From positions 5,372,033 through 5,436,032 of the forward strand of contig OX578286.1 in the NCBI GenBank assembly GCA_951217055.1: DNA of 64,000 nt, written 5' to 3'. The translations under genes were made by a program, and so were the position numbers. How positions within the stretch are numbered: the first letter of the stretch is position 1; every line of letters starts with the position of its first letter. This document shows positions 23,050-34,601 of the stretch, piece after piece. The notes under the pieces are model-generated. The model had not been told where the DNA came from. It saw nothing but the letters and a program-made list of their open reading frames with translations, and did not search any database. Source of the DNA: Gerris lacustris (lineage: Eukaryota > Arthropoda > Insecta > Hemiptera > Gerridae).

Positions 23050-23815
23050 GGTCTTTTCATTAAGATGGTCAGCTGCTAAACATGTCATTATTAAGATGGT
23101 CAGCTGCTAAACATGTCATTATTAAGATGGTCAGTTGCTAAACATGTCATTGACAAGATGGTCTGTAGCTAAACATGCCATTATTAAGATTGTCAGCAAC
23201 TAAACAGGTCATTATTAAGATGGTCAGTTGCTAAACATGTCATTGTTAAGATGGTTAGTTGGTAAACATGTCATTATTAAGATGGTTAACTGCTAAACAT
23301 GTCATTATTAAGATTATCAGCTGCTAAACATGTTATTATTTAGATGGTCAGCTGCTAAACATGTCATTATTAAGATGGTCAGCTGCAAAATATGTCATGA
23401 TTACGATAGTCAGCTGCTAAACATGTCATTATTAAGATGGTTAGTTGCTAAATATGTCATTATTAAGAAGGTCAGCTGCTAAACATGTTATTATTTAGAT
23501 GGTCAGCTGCTAAACATGTCATTATTAAGATGGTCAGTTGCTAAATATGTCATAATTACGATAGTCAGCTGGTAAACATACCATTGTTAAAATGGTTAGT
23601 TGCTAAACATGTCATTATTAACATGGTTAGTTGCTAAACATGTCATTATTAACATGGTTAGTTGCTAAACACGTCATTATCAAGATGGTCAGTAGCTAAA
23701 CATATCATTATTAAGATGGTCAGTTGCTAAATACATCATTAATAAGATGGTCAGCTGCTTAACATGTCACGATTAAGATGATCAGTTGCTAAGCATGTCG
23801 TTATTAAGATGGACA
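23050..23815. repeat. Minisatellite, 31 bp unit, about 25 copies
   Basis: The unit contains AAGATGGTCAGCTGCTAAAC followed by ATGTCATTATT. Confidence 0.97.
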
Positions 23816-23935
23816 ATTTATATAAATGATTAGTTCAACATTCCTGAGAGAGATAGCAAGAGTTAGATTTTATAACCTTCCCTTACTTCATATTCATATT
23901 TACATCATAGTGGTTTATTTTATTAAAAACTGACT

Positions 23936-24475
23936 ATGCATGAGCAAAACTGTCAACTAACAGCACAACTGTCAACCAACAGCAAAACTGTCAACTAACA
24001 GCACAACTGTCAACCAACAGAACTACTGTCAACTAACAGCACAACTGTCAACTAACAGCACAACTGTCAACTAACAGCACAACTGTCAACTAACAGCACA
24101 ACTGTCAACTAACAGCAAACTGTCAACTAACAGCACAACTGTCAACCAACAGCAAAACTGTCAACTAACAGCACAACTGTCAACCAACAGAACTACTGTC
24201 AACTAACAGCACAACTGTCAACTAACAGCACAACTGTCAACTAACAGCACAACTGTCAACTAACAGCACAACTGTCAACTAACAGCAAACTGTCAACTAA
24301 CAGCACAACTGTAAACTAACAGCACAACTGTCAACCAACAGCAAACTGTCAACTAACAGCACAACTGTCAACTAACAGCACAACTGTCAACCAACAGCAA
24401 ACTGTCAACCAACAGCACAACTGTCAACTAACAGCACAGCTGGCAACTAACAGCACAACTGTCAACTTCCTAATA
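23936..24475. repeat. Minisatellite, 19 bp unit, about 28 copies
   Basis: The unit is CAACTGTCAACTAACAGCA. Variants (ACCAACAGAACTACT) recur about 165 bp apart, indicating a block duplication within the array. Confidence 0.97.
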
Positions 24476-24479
24476 TGTG

Positions 24480-25120
24480 ATATATTAAAAGGTCATAATG
24501 AGAACTCCAAAAAATTTTGCCCTCAATTCCCCACGACCCAATAACTTCAAACCAAAAAAAATCTATTAAAAACCAATTAATCTTATCTATTAATTAATAT
24601 TGTTAAAAAAACAAGCTTTCTTATAAAAAAAAAAAAAAAAAATGTTTGTTTCATTATGATCACATTTTCGTGTGTTTTTTATTCTTCTTACTAACACTTA
24701 CCAAGCGCTAGAATATGACAAGACCGATGTTTGTGTGAGATCTGTAAAAACATTTCCAACAACTACAATATTTGGTCTGTTTTCAAACGTCAATTTATGT
24801 TTTTATATAAATTGATCAAGTATATGTTCTTTAAGTACACTCAAAAGGGTCCATAGGCAATTTCACAAAATCGGGCGAGTTCGTTAACCATCATAACCGC
24901 CCCAGTTTTATCAAGATGACGGTCATTCAAAATGTTTGTTAGAGCTATAACATTAAATCCATTTATTACATATAATGAAATGAAAGAAATGTCTTTATGT
25001 TCATTTTTACTGTCCAAACTTAATGTAACTACTCCCAAGTGTCTAATCCAATCCCTTATAAAAATAATATTTTTATTTTTTTGGGGGGGGGGGGGACTTT
25101 TTTTCGTAAGAAAGAACCTT
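24480..25120. other. No feature recognised
   Basis: A 65-codon open frame on the minus strand at 25038-24841 has ordinary composition but no splice context or recognisable domain; it may be a decayed transposon piece. A G run occurs at 25083-25095. Confidence 0.4.
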
Positions 25121-25122
25121 TA

Positions 25123-26002
25123 GTCCAAGGAGATAGCGTGTCAAAAAAGTGTCTGACTAACATCAAGCTAAAATTTTGTGTATAATTTAATGTTTTGGTG
25201 CCTTTTAAGAATATGAGGTCGGCTAAGTTCGTCTGCGGGACATAGTTTGACAATAAACTTTTGAAAAAAAAATATGTGTGAGGCTCTCACGCATTAGAAG
25301 TGAAACTTAAGTTCTAGAATGCATTACTCTCTTTCATTTGTTGACGAATTTATTATTTAAGGATTAAGAAATGGTTATGGGAAATTTAATTGAAAAACAA
25401 AATATATATATATTGCTACGCTAAGGCAACCACATTTATTCCAATAAAAATAAATGTTTGTTTTGATTTGCTGGTCTTTAAATAGATATAATATAATTCA
25501 TCTGTAAAAATGTTACACTTGGACGAGTCTAGAATTTCAAACTTCGTTACACGATTTCACTATATGAACAAATTCACTCTACCACCGCCAAAGAAGTTTC
25601 ACTTCAAAAAAAAAACAAGCCAGTGGAGAGCGGCCATGTCCTATTTTTAGTTAGTGGATCAAAAATCAAGGTGATGTTAGTTAGTCACTTCATAGGTGAC
25701 TAATTTGATTTAAAGTATTATTTTAAATAACTAACCTATCAAGTGACAAACTAACATCAACTTGATTTTTGATCTACTAACTAATTCTGCACTCAGGATC
25801 ATGAAAATCACATTGTCCACCTAAGTGGGTAGGAAAAAGCCTTTCTCCACAGGTTTGTTTTTTTCAAATGCCTATTGCCAAGCTATGTCCCGAAGACGAA
25901 CTTAGCCGACCACATATTCTTAAAAGACACAACAAAATTAACTTGTATACAAAATGCTAGCTTCTTGTTAGTCAGAAACTTTTTGTACGCCATCTCCTAG
26001 AC
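25123..26002. mobile_element. MITE E, copy 3, interrupted by F1
   Basis: Left arm AGTCCAAGGAGATAGCGTG to the A run at about 25270; right arm resumes ACAAGCCAGTGGAGAGCGGC and ends CTAGACTA. The two halves fit together once F1 is removed. Confidence 0.88.
25271..25611 (-). mobile_element. Element F, copy 1, inserted in the A run of E3
   Basis: In element orientation it starts GAAGTGAAACTTCTTTGG and ends with a hairpin GTGAGAGCCTCAC followed by ACATA and T. It lies in what was a run of A in copy E3. Shortest form of the family (about 340 bp). Confidence 0.85.
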
Positions 26003-26039
26003 TATTTAAGTAGTATAAAAATAATTAAAGCAAGAAGTA

Positions 26040-26465
26040 GTATATTATGTTACTAGGCTGTGAAGTGAGTTTTTTCTTTACCGCGGCAATTACATTTACT
26101 GTCGAGCGAAGCGAGACAGTATATATTGCCAAGGTAAAGAAAAAACACTTCACAGTCGTGTAGCATTATGCTATTTTTTCCGAGGTAGCAGACAATGAAA
26201 AAACATTAAATATTAATCAATAATCAATATAATAATAACAAATATTAGTACATACTTAAGATTTAAAAGAAAGAAACCTTAAAAAGAGGTTACACTATAA
26301 GAAAAGATAAATAAAACGCATTGACATCTAGCGAATTTTAATCGTACTAAGAAGCTATCTACAAAGATTGCAGCGCTAAAACGGTTGAAAAGTGTTAATA
26401 CATTTTTTACGTCCGTATGACGTTAGGCTCTGAAGTTACTATTTCACATCCTACCACGGAAAAAA
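26040..26465. mobile_element. Hairpin-rich element H, copy 1
   Basis: TAGGCTGTGAAGTGAGTTTT begins a nearly palindromic first 110 bp whose centre is ACTGTCGAGCGAAGCGAGAC; the distal end is TTTCACATCCTACCACGG. Copy 2 at 52483-53003 is very similar. CTTTACC…GGTAAAG arms form the first hairpin. Confidence 0.85.
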
Positions 26466-26469
26466 ATGC

Positions 26470-27075
26470 AATTTTTAAGGACTCATGGCGCAAAGATGAA
26501 TTTGGTACAAAAGTGACCAAATAAATGTATATTTTTACTCAGGGTGTCCAATTCTTTCATTTAACACCTCACATGACGAATTTACGTTAGAATAAATTGG
26601 AAATCGGATCTATCTTGTTTAGAAGAATTGATTTTGGAATTTTTTGATTTTGGGAATTCCCTGTAATTTCCCTGTGTTTGGGTTATTGCTAACTACATAA
26701 ATGTAACGTTTAACATTTTTTTGTTGGCTACTTAAGGAGGTCAGGAGCGTTTCAGTTAGAGAGACAAGAGCAAGAATGTATACAAAGGTCCTCGTTTTTG
26801 CCTACGGACCCTAAAAAAATCAATGAAATAAACAAAGTCCTGGAAACAGTAAATATATATATAACCTAAACAGTAAAAAGTGGAGGTAATTTTCCAAAAA
26901 ATAGTACTTATTCTTGATTCCTTACAGACAGATATCCAATAATTTAATCGGTCGTTTTCAGTGCATTTATAGCGGCTTCCCACCGAAAAGATGGGAGACA
27001 AAAAAAAAAGGAACCAAAAATAGGAAATAAGATAGAAGATAATTAGTTGTTTTGACTGAGATTTTGTGGTACCAC
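26470..27075. other. No feature recognised
   Basis: Unique-looking intronic sequence; open frames here lack support. Confidence 0.4.
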
Positions 27076-27079
27076 TTCA

Positions 27080-27387
27080 TAATTATGACTAGAGAGGTTG
27101 GTAGAAAGTTACACAACAATATTGTCACCACAATTTTTATTACACATAAACTCACAAACGCGTTTCGACAAATAACATCATCTTCAGTGTGTGTTAACTT
27201 AGTAAGGGTTAATTCTGTACCAAGCTAACTATAGTAGTTAGCTTAGTACAGAATTAACCCTTACTAAGTTAACACACTCTGAAGATGATGTTATTTGTCG
27301 AAACGCGTTTGTGAGTCTATGTGTAATAAAAATTGTGGTGACAATATTGTTGTGTAACTTTCTACCAACCTCTCTAGTCATAATTAT
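27080..27387. mobile_element. Near-perfect 308-bp palindrome J
   Basis: AATTATGACTAGAGAGGTTG at the left returns in reverse at the right. The centre is at about 27233 (AACTATAGTAGTT). Arms differ at only a few bases. Each arm carries CTGAAGA…GAAACGCG (right arm 27279-27307), see the hammerhead-like motif. Confidence 0.95.
27265..27310 (+). ncRNA. Hammerhead-like core motif in palindrome J (candidate)
   Basis: CTGAAGA (27279-27285), one T, weak stem GATG/TGTC (27287-27299), then GAAA (27300-27303) and CGCG. The reverse copy is in the left arm. Same layout as 11931-11961 and 28418-28443. Confidence 0.3.
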
Positions 27388-27499
27388 AAGATAGGAGACA
27401 TTTCCAAATGGGGAAGACGTGTATTCGTGTCTCTATGGCGTGAAAAAAACATTTTTAAGTAATAATTAATAATGTAACAGAAAGAAGATAGGTTGAGTG

Positions 27500-27640
27500 A
27501 AGAGACGAAATTCATGTCTCTTTCCGCCTATACCTTCTGTTTATGTTTCCTTCCTAAACTTTAAACGTCTCGTTTCTTCTGTCTCACATCTTCTGTCTTA
27601 TTGTCTTCTGTCTCGTACCTTCTGCCTTGTGTCTTCTGTT
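27500..27640. repeat. CT-rich imperfect repeat (TCTTCTGTCT)n
   Basis: About eight spaced copies of TTCTGTCT-type words. Confidence 0.7.
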
Positions 27641-27747
27641 CTTTATAAATATGTACTTGTTGTTAACCTTATTAATTATCTAAAGGCAATAACGTCGTTA
27701 ATAAACGTGTAACAGTTCCTAGATAACCAATAGCAATCTTCTTTGAG

Positions 27748-27965
27748 TGGGGTATCAAATAAATGCTACTGATAAGGATTTGATGACAAGAGTCTGTGGG
27801 GAGGAAGAACAAGGAATAGACCAATAAGACAAGGACCAGTGACCACGTGATCACTTTAGTTCGGATTGAGTTCGCTTGGGAGGTTTAGTATAGGGGGAAA
27901 GAATAATGAAGCACTTTTAAAATCGGATTGTCCCCTCTACCCCTTCCTTGCTCTGAGGATATAAC
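27748..27965 (+). repeat. Fragments of repeats N and U
   Basis: GAGTGGGGTATCAAAT at 27748 matches family N; 27857-27965 matches repeat U at 14058-14185. In both places N-like and U-like sequences lie in the same order, so they may be parts of one larger element. Confidence 0.6.
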
Positions 27966-28013
27966 GCAATACCTGAAAAATCAGTTGTCACTCGTGTTAA
28001 TTTTTAGATAAAA

Positions 28014-28510
28014 TATGGGAGCGTCTATGGAGGTCATCTTGAGGAAAAATGAAAAAGTCAAGAAGTTTTTTTATTTTTTTTTTTTGTTAAATTTATTTAT
28101 TCAATTCGCTTATTTGATTAATTGTTTGTTATTTATTTTTGATCTCGTAATTTTGATAACTTACTTGTCAATTTCCTAATTTACTTTTGATTAGTCATTT
28201 CTGTTTTACACGCTTACTTTATTTTTGTCTTGTTGAGTTGTTACTGCTTTATCAAGAGTGTTTCGTATGTTTTATTTTATTTTTTGACTTGTTATTAGTT
28301 TTATTGTTTTTTGACCATCCGTCACCGTGATAGTGTTTTTTATTGATTGGTTTTAATTTTTGTATTTAAGTTTCGCTATATTACATGGTTTATCACATCT
28401 GTTTGTTCTTTTAGGCACTGATGATGGCCTTATAAGGCTGAAAGCTGCTTTGGCTATTAAAAAGTTAATTTTTAAGTAGAGAGACTTTTTCATTTTTCCT
28501 TAATTTTTAG
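28014..28510. mobile_element. Family C element, longest copy
   Basis: Left TATGGGAGCGTCTATGGAGG; the right side carries GGCTGAAAGCTGCTTTGGCT and ends AGAGACTTTTTCATTTTTCC, inverse of the left subterminal GGAAAAATGAAAAAGT. The motif CTGATGA (28418-28424), T, 5-bp stem GGCCT/AGGCT, GAAA (28440-28443) lies near the right end. Confidence 0.8.
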
Positions 28511-28810
28511 ACGTTATAGTTTAAATGTATGTTATTCGTTACGACATTAAAATAAAAATTGTGATTATAGGTTAGTTGATTTTTCTTAAATAAGCAGAAT
28601 TATAATAATAAAAACACTAAAACTTTTTTGGAAAAAACATATTCTTGCAGAATAGCATTATATTTTCACCATAACTAAATTATAATTAGTGTGTAATCTT
28701 CATAATAAAAATAGCTTTGGAAAAATCCGTCAAGACGACAAAATATGTTTTTCTTGTTCATTTTCATTTCGCTTCATTCGTATTTATTTCTTTAGTATTC
28801 GCATTTTTCA

Positions 28811-30002
28811 CATAGGCGGCCGAAGGTATGGGCTTGGGGGGGCTAAGCCCCCCCAAAAATTTAGAGGAGTTAAAAAAAATTGTATCAGCTAAGATAAAAG
28901 AGGAAAGAACAGTATTAGCAATTTCTTTGTTATATTACTGATCGGTAAACTTTTACATTATAGTTTAATAATAATATTTTTCCTGATATCAGTATTTTTC
29001 CTGAAATCATATCCAATGAAAATGTTGTTAGAATATTTGCAATGAAGCCAAGAAAACTGCATTTGATTTAGATTTTTGTGTTTGTTCAAGCTATATTTTG
29101 TAAAAGTGAAATTAAAAATATATTTATTAGATTGTTCAAATTGTTATTGTACAATTCTCGCTCTCTAAAAGCTAATCAATAGAAATCAAAATCACTTTGA
29201 TAAATTATTCCTTTTTTTTTATTTTTATCACGTTTTTTTAACAATTTTCAGGAAGACGTATTTTTCCCGCGGAAATGCCATTTTCTGTGCGTTCTCAGTA
29301 AACACCACGAGTGAGGGTTTTTTTTGTGTTCGAGAGTTAGGTTGCTTTAAATAGGAAAGAAAAAAAAATATTTGTAATATCAACCCAAGATTATTACAAA
29401 CCCCACAAATTTTTAACAAATAAAAACCCCGAAAACGGTGTTCTCGAAAATAACCTATTCCTTAAACTCGATTGAAAACAGAAAAGAAATAATTTAAAAA
29501 TGCCTAAGGTAGTAAAGTAAATAATTACCAATCCTCTAAACCGTTTAAACTTGGCACAACAATTATTATTTGGTAAATAGCTTAGATGATTTTGTTGGCC
29601 TGAATAAATGGCAGTTATGTGGCAGTTAAAAACGTCTGCTGTTCAAAACTTTAAATTTTTTATTTCTTTTAACTTTAGAATGGTTTATCAAATCTGATTC
29701 CACCATTTGAAATCCATAAAATACTGGCCAGTGTTTGAATCTAAAGTTTGTGTATGTAACCTACAGTTTAAATATGGTGGTTTTGTCTTACTGATGATAT
29801 TTCTTATGAAATTCCGGGGGGGGGGGGGGGGATTTATCATTATGAATTACGCTCTTTTCTAACAAATCAGGTATATTAAACAGTTATTTTTAAATACCAA
29901 AATACCTTAAAAACGCTAGGGAGGGAGGGGGGGTATTTTATACCCCCCACACACCCTGGTAGTGTTAGCCCCCCCAGATATATTGCTCTAGAGCCGCCTA
30001 TG
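28811..30002. mobile_element. Non-autonomous hAT-type element Q, perfect 8-bp TSD
   Basis: CATAGGCGGC … GCCGCCTATG with ATTTTTCA on both sides (28803-28810 and 30003-30010). Subterminal inverted GGGGGGCTAA. The 1,192-bp interior is AT-rich, with G runs at 29817-29831 and about 29920-29935. No transposase frame. An 8-bp duplication plus short TIRs is characteristic of hAT elements. Confidence 0.92.
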
Positions 30003-30288
30003 ATTTTTCACGAAGAAAACAGAAAGCTTCGTACAAAATAAATGGCAAATATAGTAGTAAGCCAAGTTCGGCAGATTTTATCGAAGTTTTTTTTTTTTTA
30101 TAGAGTTTTATTTGCTTTGAAGGCCTTTCAAAGCCGTTAATAACAGACTAGGCTTAGTTCAGTACCACGTGCATGGTTTTATAGTAGGTTTTCTTTATTA
30201 TTATTTATATTATATCGAGGCGTTCAAAAGAATAATGAAATTTGGCTACATTCCACGGAATCGAATCATCTCCGACTTCTTATTGTCC

Positions 30289-30317
30289 ACCCCCCCCCCC
30301 CCCCCCCCCCCCCCCCG
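30289..30317. repeat. Poly-C tract
   Basis: Run of about 28 C with one or two interruptions; length likely uncertain in assembly. Confidence 0.9.
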
Positions 30318-30622
30318 CCTCCCCTTGCTTAACTTATCATTTTCTCATAACTATTTCTCAGTAAAGGGGTTGTTTCTCTTCTATGTACAAAGGGTATTTT
30401 TATATTGCTTATATGCTCGGGGGAAAAAAATATAGTTTAATATGGCAACACTGTTTCTCTAGTGATAAGAAACATGATAAGATACATCTGTTTTTAAAAT
30501 ATCGTCAACAATACGAAAGATAAAATTGATGTACCGGAGAAATTCCACGACAACCAATTTCGAATTGTGGACTTAACCGTCAGTTTTGGCTTTTGTAGAA
30601 TAAAATTCCAATTTTCAGTATT

Positions 30623-31826
30623 GAGATGATTAGTGTGACGTCACAAAAGCTTTCGAAAATTTAACTCAGTGTTTGTTATGTTCCTTTTTCTTATCACCTC
30701 TTATCAAACCCATGTAAAATGAATGGGAGAATTTTCTCAACTTTTTAAATAATTAATTATTAAATTATTATTGATTTATAAGAGTTTTCACCCTTTGAAC
30801 ATTGTTGTACCAAGTCTTTTTTAACGAGACAAAGAAAACATTAAAAACTTTCGTTTCAGTTATTTAAAATGAGTATTTGTGTGAAGGGTCATATCATCGA
30901 AAAAGCTATTTGAGTTATTAATCTTTATACTTGATTTTTTGTATTTCCTGTTGTCATAAAAATTCACAGGGTGTGTTCGTGTTCTTATTGTGTGTCCGAA
31001 AATAAATTTTCCTCAAGTTTTGAAACTCAATGAAGTATACTCAGGGTACATGACTTGTAGAAAGATAGTGATACTTAATCTGCCAGGTAATAAAAGATTA
31101 TTTGCTAATAATATTTTGTTCCTTGTTACTTACAATGTGCATTATATTTAACCGATGTTGGAACATAATTATATACTATACAATAGATCACTGATCAGCC
31201 TAGGAAAAAGTCGTTGATGACGAGACAAAGAGCAGACTGTTATTACTATTATATTTTGTGTATTTTTTGTTATGTATATTAACGAGTATAATTATATAAG
31301 ATATGAGTGCCTCGCATGTATACTTGTTTAACATTTTGATTAAAAAACTAATTTAATACATTAATTTAATATTACTTAAGTACTCTGACATACTTTTACG
31401 AAGAATAGCTTTGTCCTCCGAAAAAAATTAAGTATAGATGAAATTTTCATAATGCTCGAGAAGGTGGAAGACATAATATACAAACTAAAATAGAAAAACG
31501 ATTTAAAAATAAACAATAAATAAGAACGGTATCACCACAATAAAACACACTCACAATAATACTTTTTTAAACCATTAGAACGGCAATTTTTAATGTTTTC
31601 TTATCTTACATTGTTAAAATAGACTTAGTATAATAACGTTCAAATGTTGAAAAGTCTTATAAAATAATAATAATTTAATAATTAATTATTTAAAAAGTTG
31701 AGAAAATTCTCCCATTCATTTTACATGGGATTGATAACAGGTGATAAGGAAAAGGAACATAACAAACCGAATCGAATAAATTATCGAAAGCTTACGCCAT
31801 CTTGTGACGTCATTACTAATCATCTC
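30623..31826. mobile_element. Element A, copy 2
   Basis: Near-identical to A1 (2175-3386) over the full length, with GAGATGATTAG and CTAATCATCTC ends. Flanked by TATT on both sides (30619-30622, 31827-31830). It landed 16 bp from the end of a CAAGGAT-type element (B2), as A1 landed inside B1. Confidence 0.92.
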
Positions 31827-31842
31827 TATTGTCCGGTTTAGT

Positions 31843-32631
31843 CAAGGATCTTATAAAATAGGGATAGAGCACTAGGCGATAAAAGTGTCGCCACGAACTT
31901 GGAAAATCTAGTAGGATAGATTACCTTCCCGATGGTTATAACTATAGAAGATGAAGAAGATTGTGAAAAATTCGATCAGGTTATGTTATTTTCTTCCCTT
32001 CCACTCGCATATCAATAACTTTAACCAATGTTTTACACAAAAAACTCTCTGTATCAAACTTTGGATTTTAATATTAATACTTCAAAATTTACATTTCAGA
32101 ATCAAAATCAGCAGAAAGCTTACTTAAACGTAGTTCCTATCTACTTCAAATTCATCTTATTTGCTTAACTATAAGATAAAATAATACATATTTAAATATG
32201 TATAACATTTACGTTAAACTTTTTAAAATTGTATGTATTAAATTATTTGAAAAGGTAAACTGTGATAATTTAGTAGAAAAATCTTATTCTGCAATAGAAA
32301 CAACCCGTTTCCAAATTAATTAATATTAATTATTCGGTTATAAAAAAACTATTCTTATAGCTAAATTTTATTAATATATTAAATTAAAACTGTAAATTGA
32401 AATAAAAAACCCTTAAAACAAGACAATATTTCATTAAAAACTTGATTAAAAAATGTTAGATTGTAACCTTTTATTCAAAATAAACAGTGGGGATAACAGT
32501 CGGGAAGAAATTGGTCCTACCTATGCGCGCGCACAGTGGTAGTTTGATGTAGATTTTTTCCAAGTTCTTGGCGACACTTCTCAACCCAGGGGGTGTGCTT
32601 AGTGCTCAATCCCTATTTTATAAGATCCTTG
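31843..32631. mobile_element. CAAGGAT-family element B2, perfect 8-bp TSD
   Basis: CAAGGATCTTATAAAATAGG … inverse at the right, with GGTTTAGT at 31835-31842 and 32632-32639. TIRs continue past GAGCACTA and AAGTGTCGCCA. The AT-rich centre is unrelated to B1/B3, so this is a second subfamily. Confidence 0.92.
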
Positions 32632-32644
32632 GGTTTAGTTCCGA

Positions 32645-33050
32645 TTTTAGACGAGGACATTTATAAAACAGAGCTTTCGCTACTAGAGGCTTGGCTTCAA
32701 CAGTCTTTGTAAAAATCTAATATTCTGGTACTGATTATAACGTAACAGTACATTGTGACACAAAACATAAGCCATCGAGAGGCCGATTCTGTAACTTGAT
32801 TTTGTAACCTCCCTTTTTCATGTGATTATGGGTTTGCTCCTATCTCTCTATTTGTACCGTCCTTTGTATCGTTCAGGATTCGTTTAGCACTAGTTTTATA
32901 CGCATGCGCTAACATTGTACTGTAACTACTGTAATAAAATCATGTCAGGTTGGAATGAAGGACTATAATTCGCACAGTATTAAAATCATCCACATCCAAG
33001 AAAACTTAACAGTTAGAGAACCTTCTTGTTGACATGTGTGACGATTATTG
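32645..33050. other. No feature recognised
   Basis: Unique-looking intron sequence. Confidence 0.4.
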
Positions 33051-33058
33051 TCATTACT

Positions 33059-33349
33059 CAAGGATCTTATATAAAGGGGATGGAATGTTAAGAAGGGGTT
33101 TAAGGCAAAAAAGTGACCCCATGGAGGTAAGAGAAATTGGAGAGAAAACGCATACTGCGCATGCTCCAAAACCTTTGAACTGGGACAAATTACCTTCTTT
33201 ATAAGGTTATAACCTGAAACTATAAACAAATTCTTAGTAACCTATAACCAAGAGGAAGGTAATTTGTCCCATTGGAGCTTCTATTTTACATATCTTCATG
33301 GGGTCACTTTTTTTCCACAACCGTCCAACCCCTTTATTTAACATCCTTG
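33059..33349. mobile_element. CAAGGAT-family MITE B3
   Basis: CAAGGATCTTATATAAAGGG … CATCCTTG, a 291-bp long inverted repeat containing AAGTGACCCCATGGAGGT and its inverse. Flanks TCATTACT / ACATAACT agree in 6 of 8 bases, compatible with an old 8-bp duplication. It matches B1. Confidence 0.85.
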
Positions 33350-33351
33350 AC

Positions 33352-33570
33352 ATAACTGCGCATGTCATACAAACCAGTACTTGGTATTGCCAAAGGATTG
33401 CTTGGACCGCACAGTAAACGGTTAATGGTTGGCAAACGATCCCTGCGTGGGTTGGAACAGTTTGGAGGACGGTACGAAACACTGTCGCAAGTTGGAAAGG
33501 CTTTTATCTATTGCGCATGCCTGTGGCCTGTGACGATTCCGTTGACGGTACACTTCTTGGTTGGGACAAA
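33352..33570 (+). repeat. Dispersed repeat AA, copy 1
   Basis: ACTGCGCATGTCATACAAAC, then GTTGGAACAGTTTGGA and GCCTGTGACGATTCCG align in reverse with 43880-44070. The ORF crossing it has no support as a gene. Confidence 0.7.
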
Positions 33571-33574
33571 CTTT

Positions 33575-34601
33575 ATACATCAAAATTTGTATGAAGATGC
33601 GTGCACAGCCAGTCAACGTGAATTTGTAACTTTCTTTGTTGTGAAATAACAAGAAAGTAATTTTACATTTATAACGAAATTTGTAAAATAACAAAACAAC
33701 CAACTAAATAACAAATAGTTAAAGAAGTTTTAGCTATGTTATCGTTATCACTAAATCTAGAAGTAATTCGGTATTCGGCCACAAATAGCGCTGACATCAC
33801 TTTTCAGATTTACTTCATTATAATATAAGAATAAATTTGATATATACCTCAGTATGGTACATATTCAATTTGGATATTATGTTAAAAAAGTTACAGAATC
33901 GAACCTCCAGTAAAATTAAACTCAAATCGATAAACGATATGTTTATAGTCTTGTCTATGAGAATATAAATACTCTAGCATTTTTATACTATTAAATTTTG
34001 TGTATAACTATACAAACTTTTTCATTTGTTGTGAATAACTTGCACAAAAATCTGATAAGATAATTAATAGTGGGTTAGTCTGTCAAGGTCGGTCTTGGTA
34101 TTATATTCTCGACAAATTTGAGTTAGTTGAAGGGCTGAATCATTGGACACAATTATACACGCAGTTCGCATTGGAGAGTCTTTCGATTTCAATGATTAAG
34201 CAGGTAAATATGAAAATGGTTCTGTTCGTCATAGTAAATGACTATCAAGGGTTCAAGTGAGTATTGAGAATTACCATAAGCATATGAGCTATTTTCTATA
34301 TTTATGAAAACCGTTTCGTATCAGGAAGTGGGGAGAATAATCTGTTACTGGTAATTCTGTACACTTAAAATCACTTGCGTTTATTTATAATGGGATGTAT
34401 GAATCTATCGGTTTTCTATTGTTAGCTCCTTTATACTTTTCGGCCTAATAATTAATGGGGAATAGAAGTTAAGTTTCGGTTTAAAAAAAATGGCAAATTA
34501 GCAAAGGAATCCGGATGTTATATTGGTGTTCTTCTTGTTTTGATTAAACAGTTCGTTTGCGGTTTTGAATAATGTTTAAAAATAAGAGAAAAATAGTTTA
34601 C
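33575..34601. other. Shab intron sequence, no feature recognised
   Basis: AT-rich sequence ahead of the donor of the channel-core exon. Confidence 0.5.

Larger units (their letters stand above)
20308..34601 (-). other. Shab intron, 14.3 kb, after the channel core
   Basis: Bounded by the donor GTAAAC at 34601 and the acceptor at 20309-20308. It contains four minisatellites, the palindrome at 27.1-27.4 kb, two copies of one 0.4-0.5 kb inverted-repeat family or its fragments, and a complete hAT-type element. Splice phase is 1 at both ends. Confidence 0.8.

Noticed and set aside
24841..25038. 65-codon minus ORF as a small gene or exon
   Set aside because: Balanced composition but no recognisable motif, splice sites or conservation evidence; left unannotated as CDS.
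33362..33703. Opposed 95- and 93-codon ORFs
   Set aside because: Mutually exclusive frames within dispersed repeat AA and the end of MITE B3; no domain recognised.
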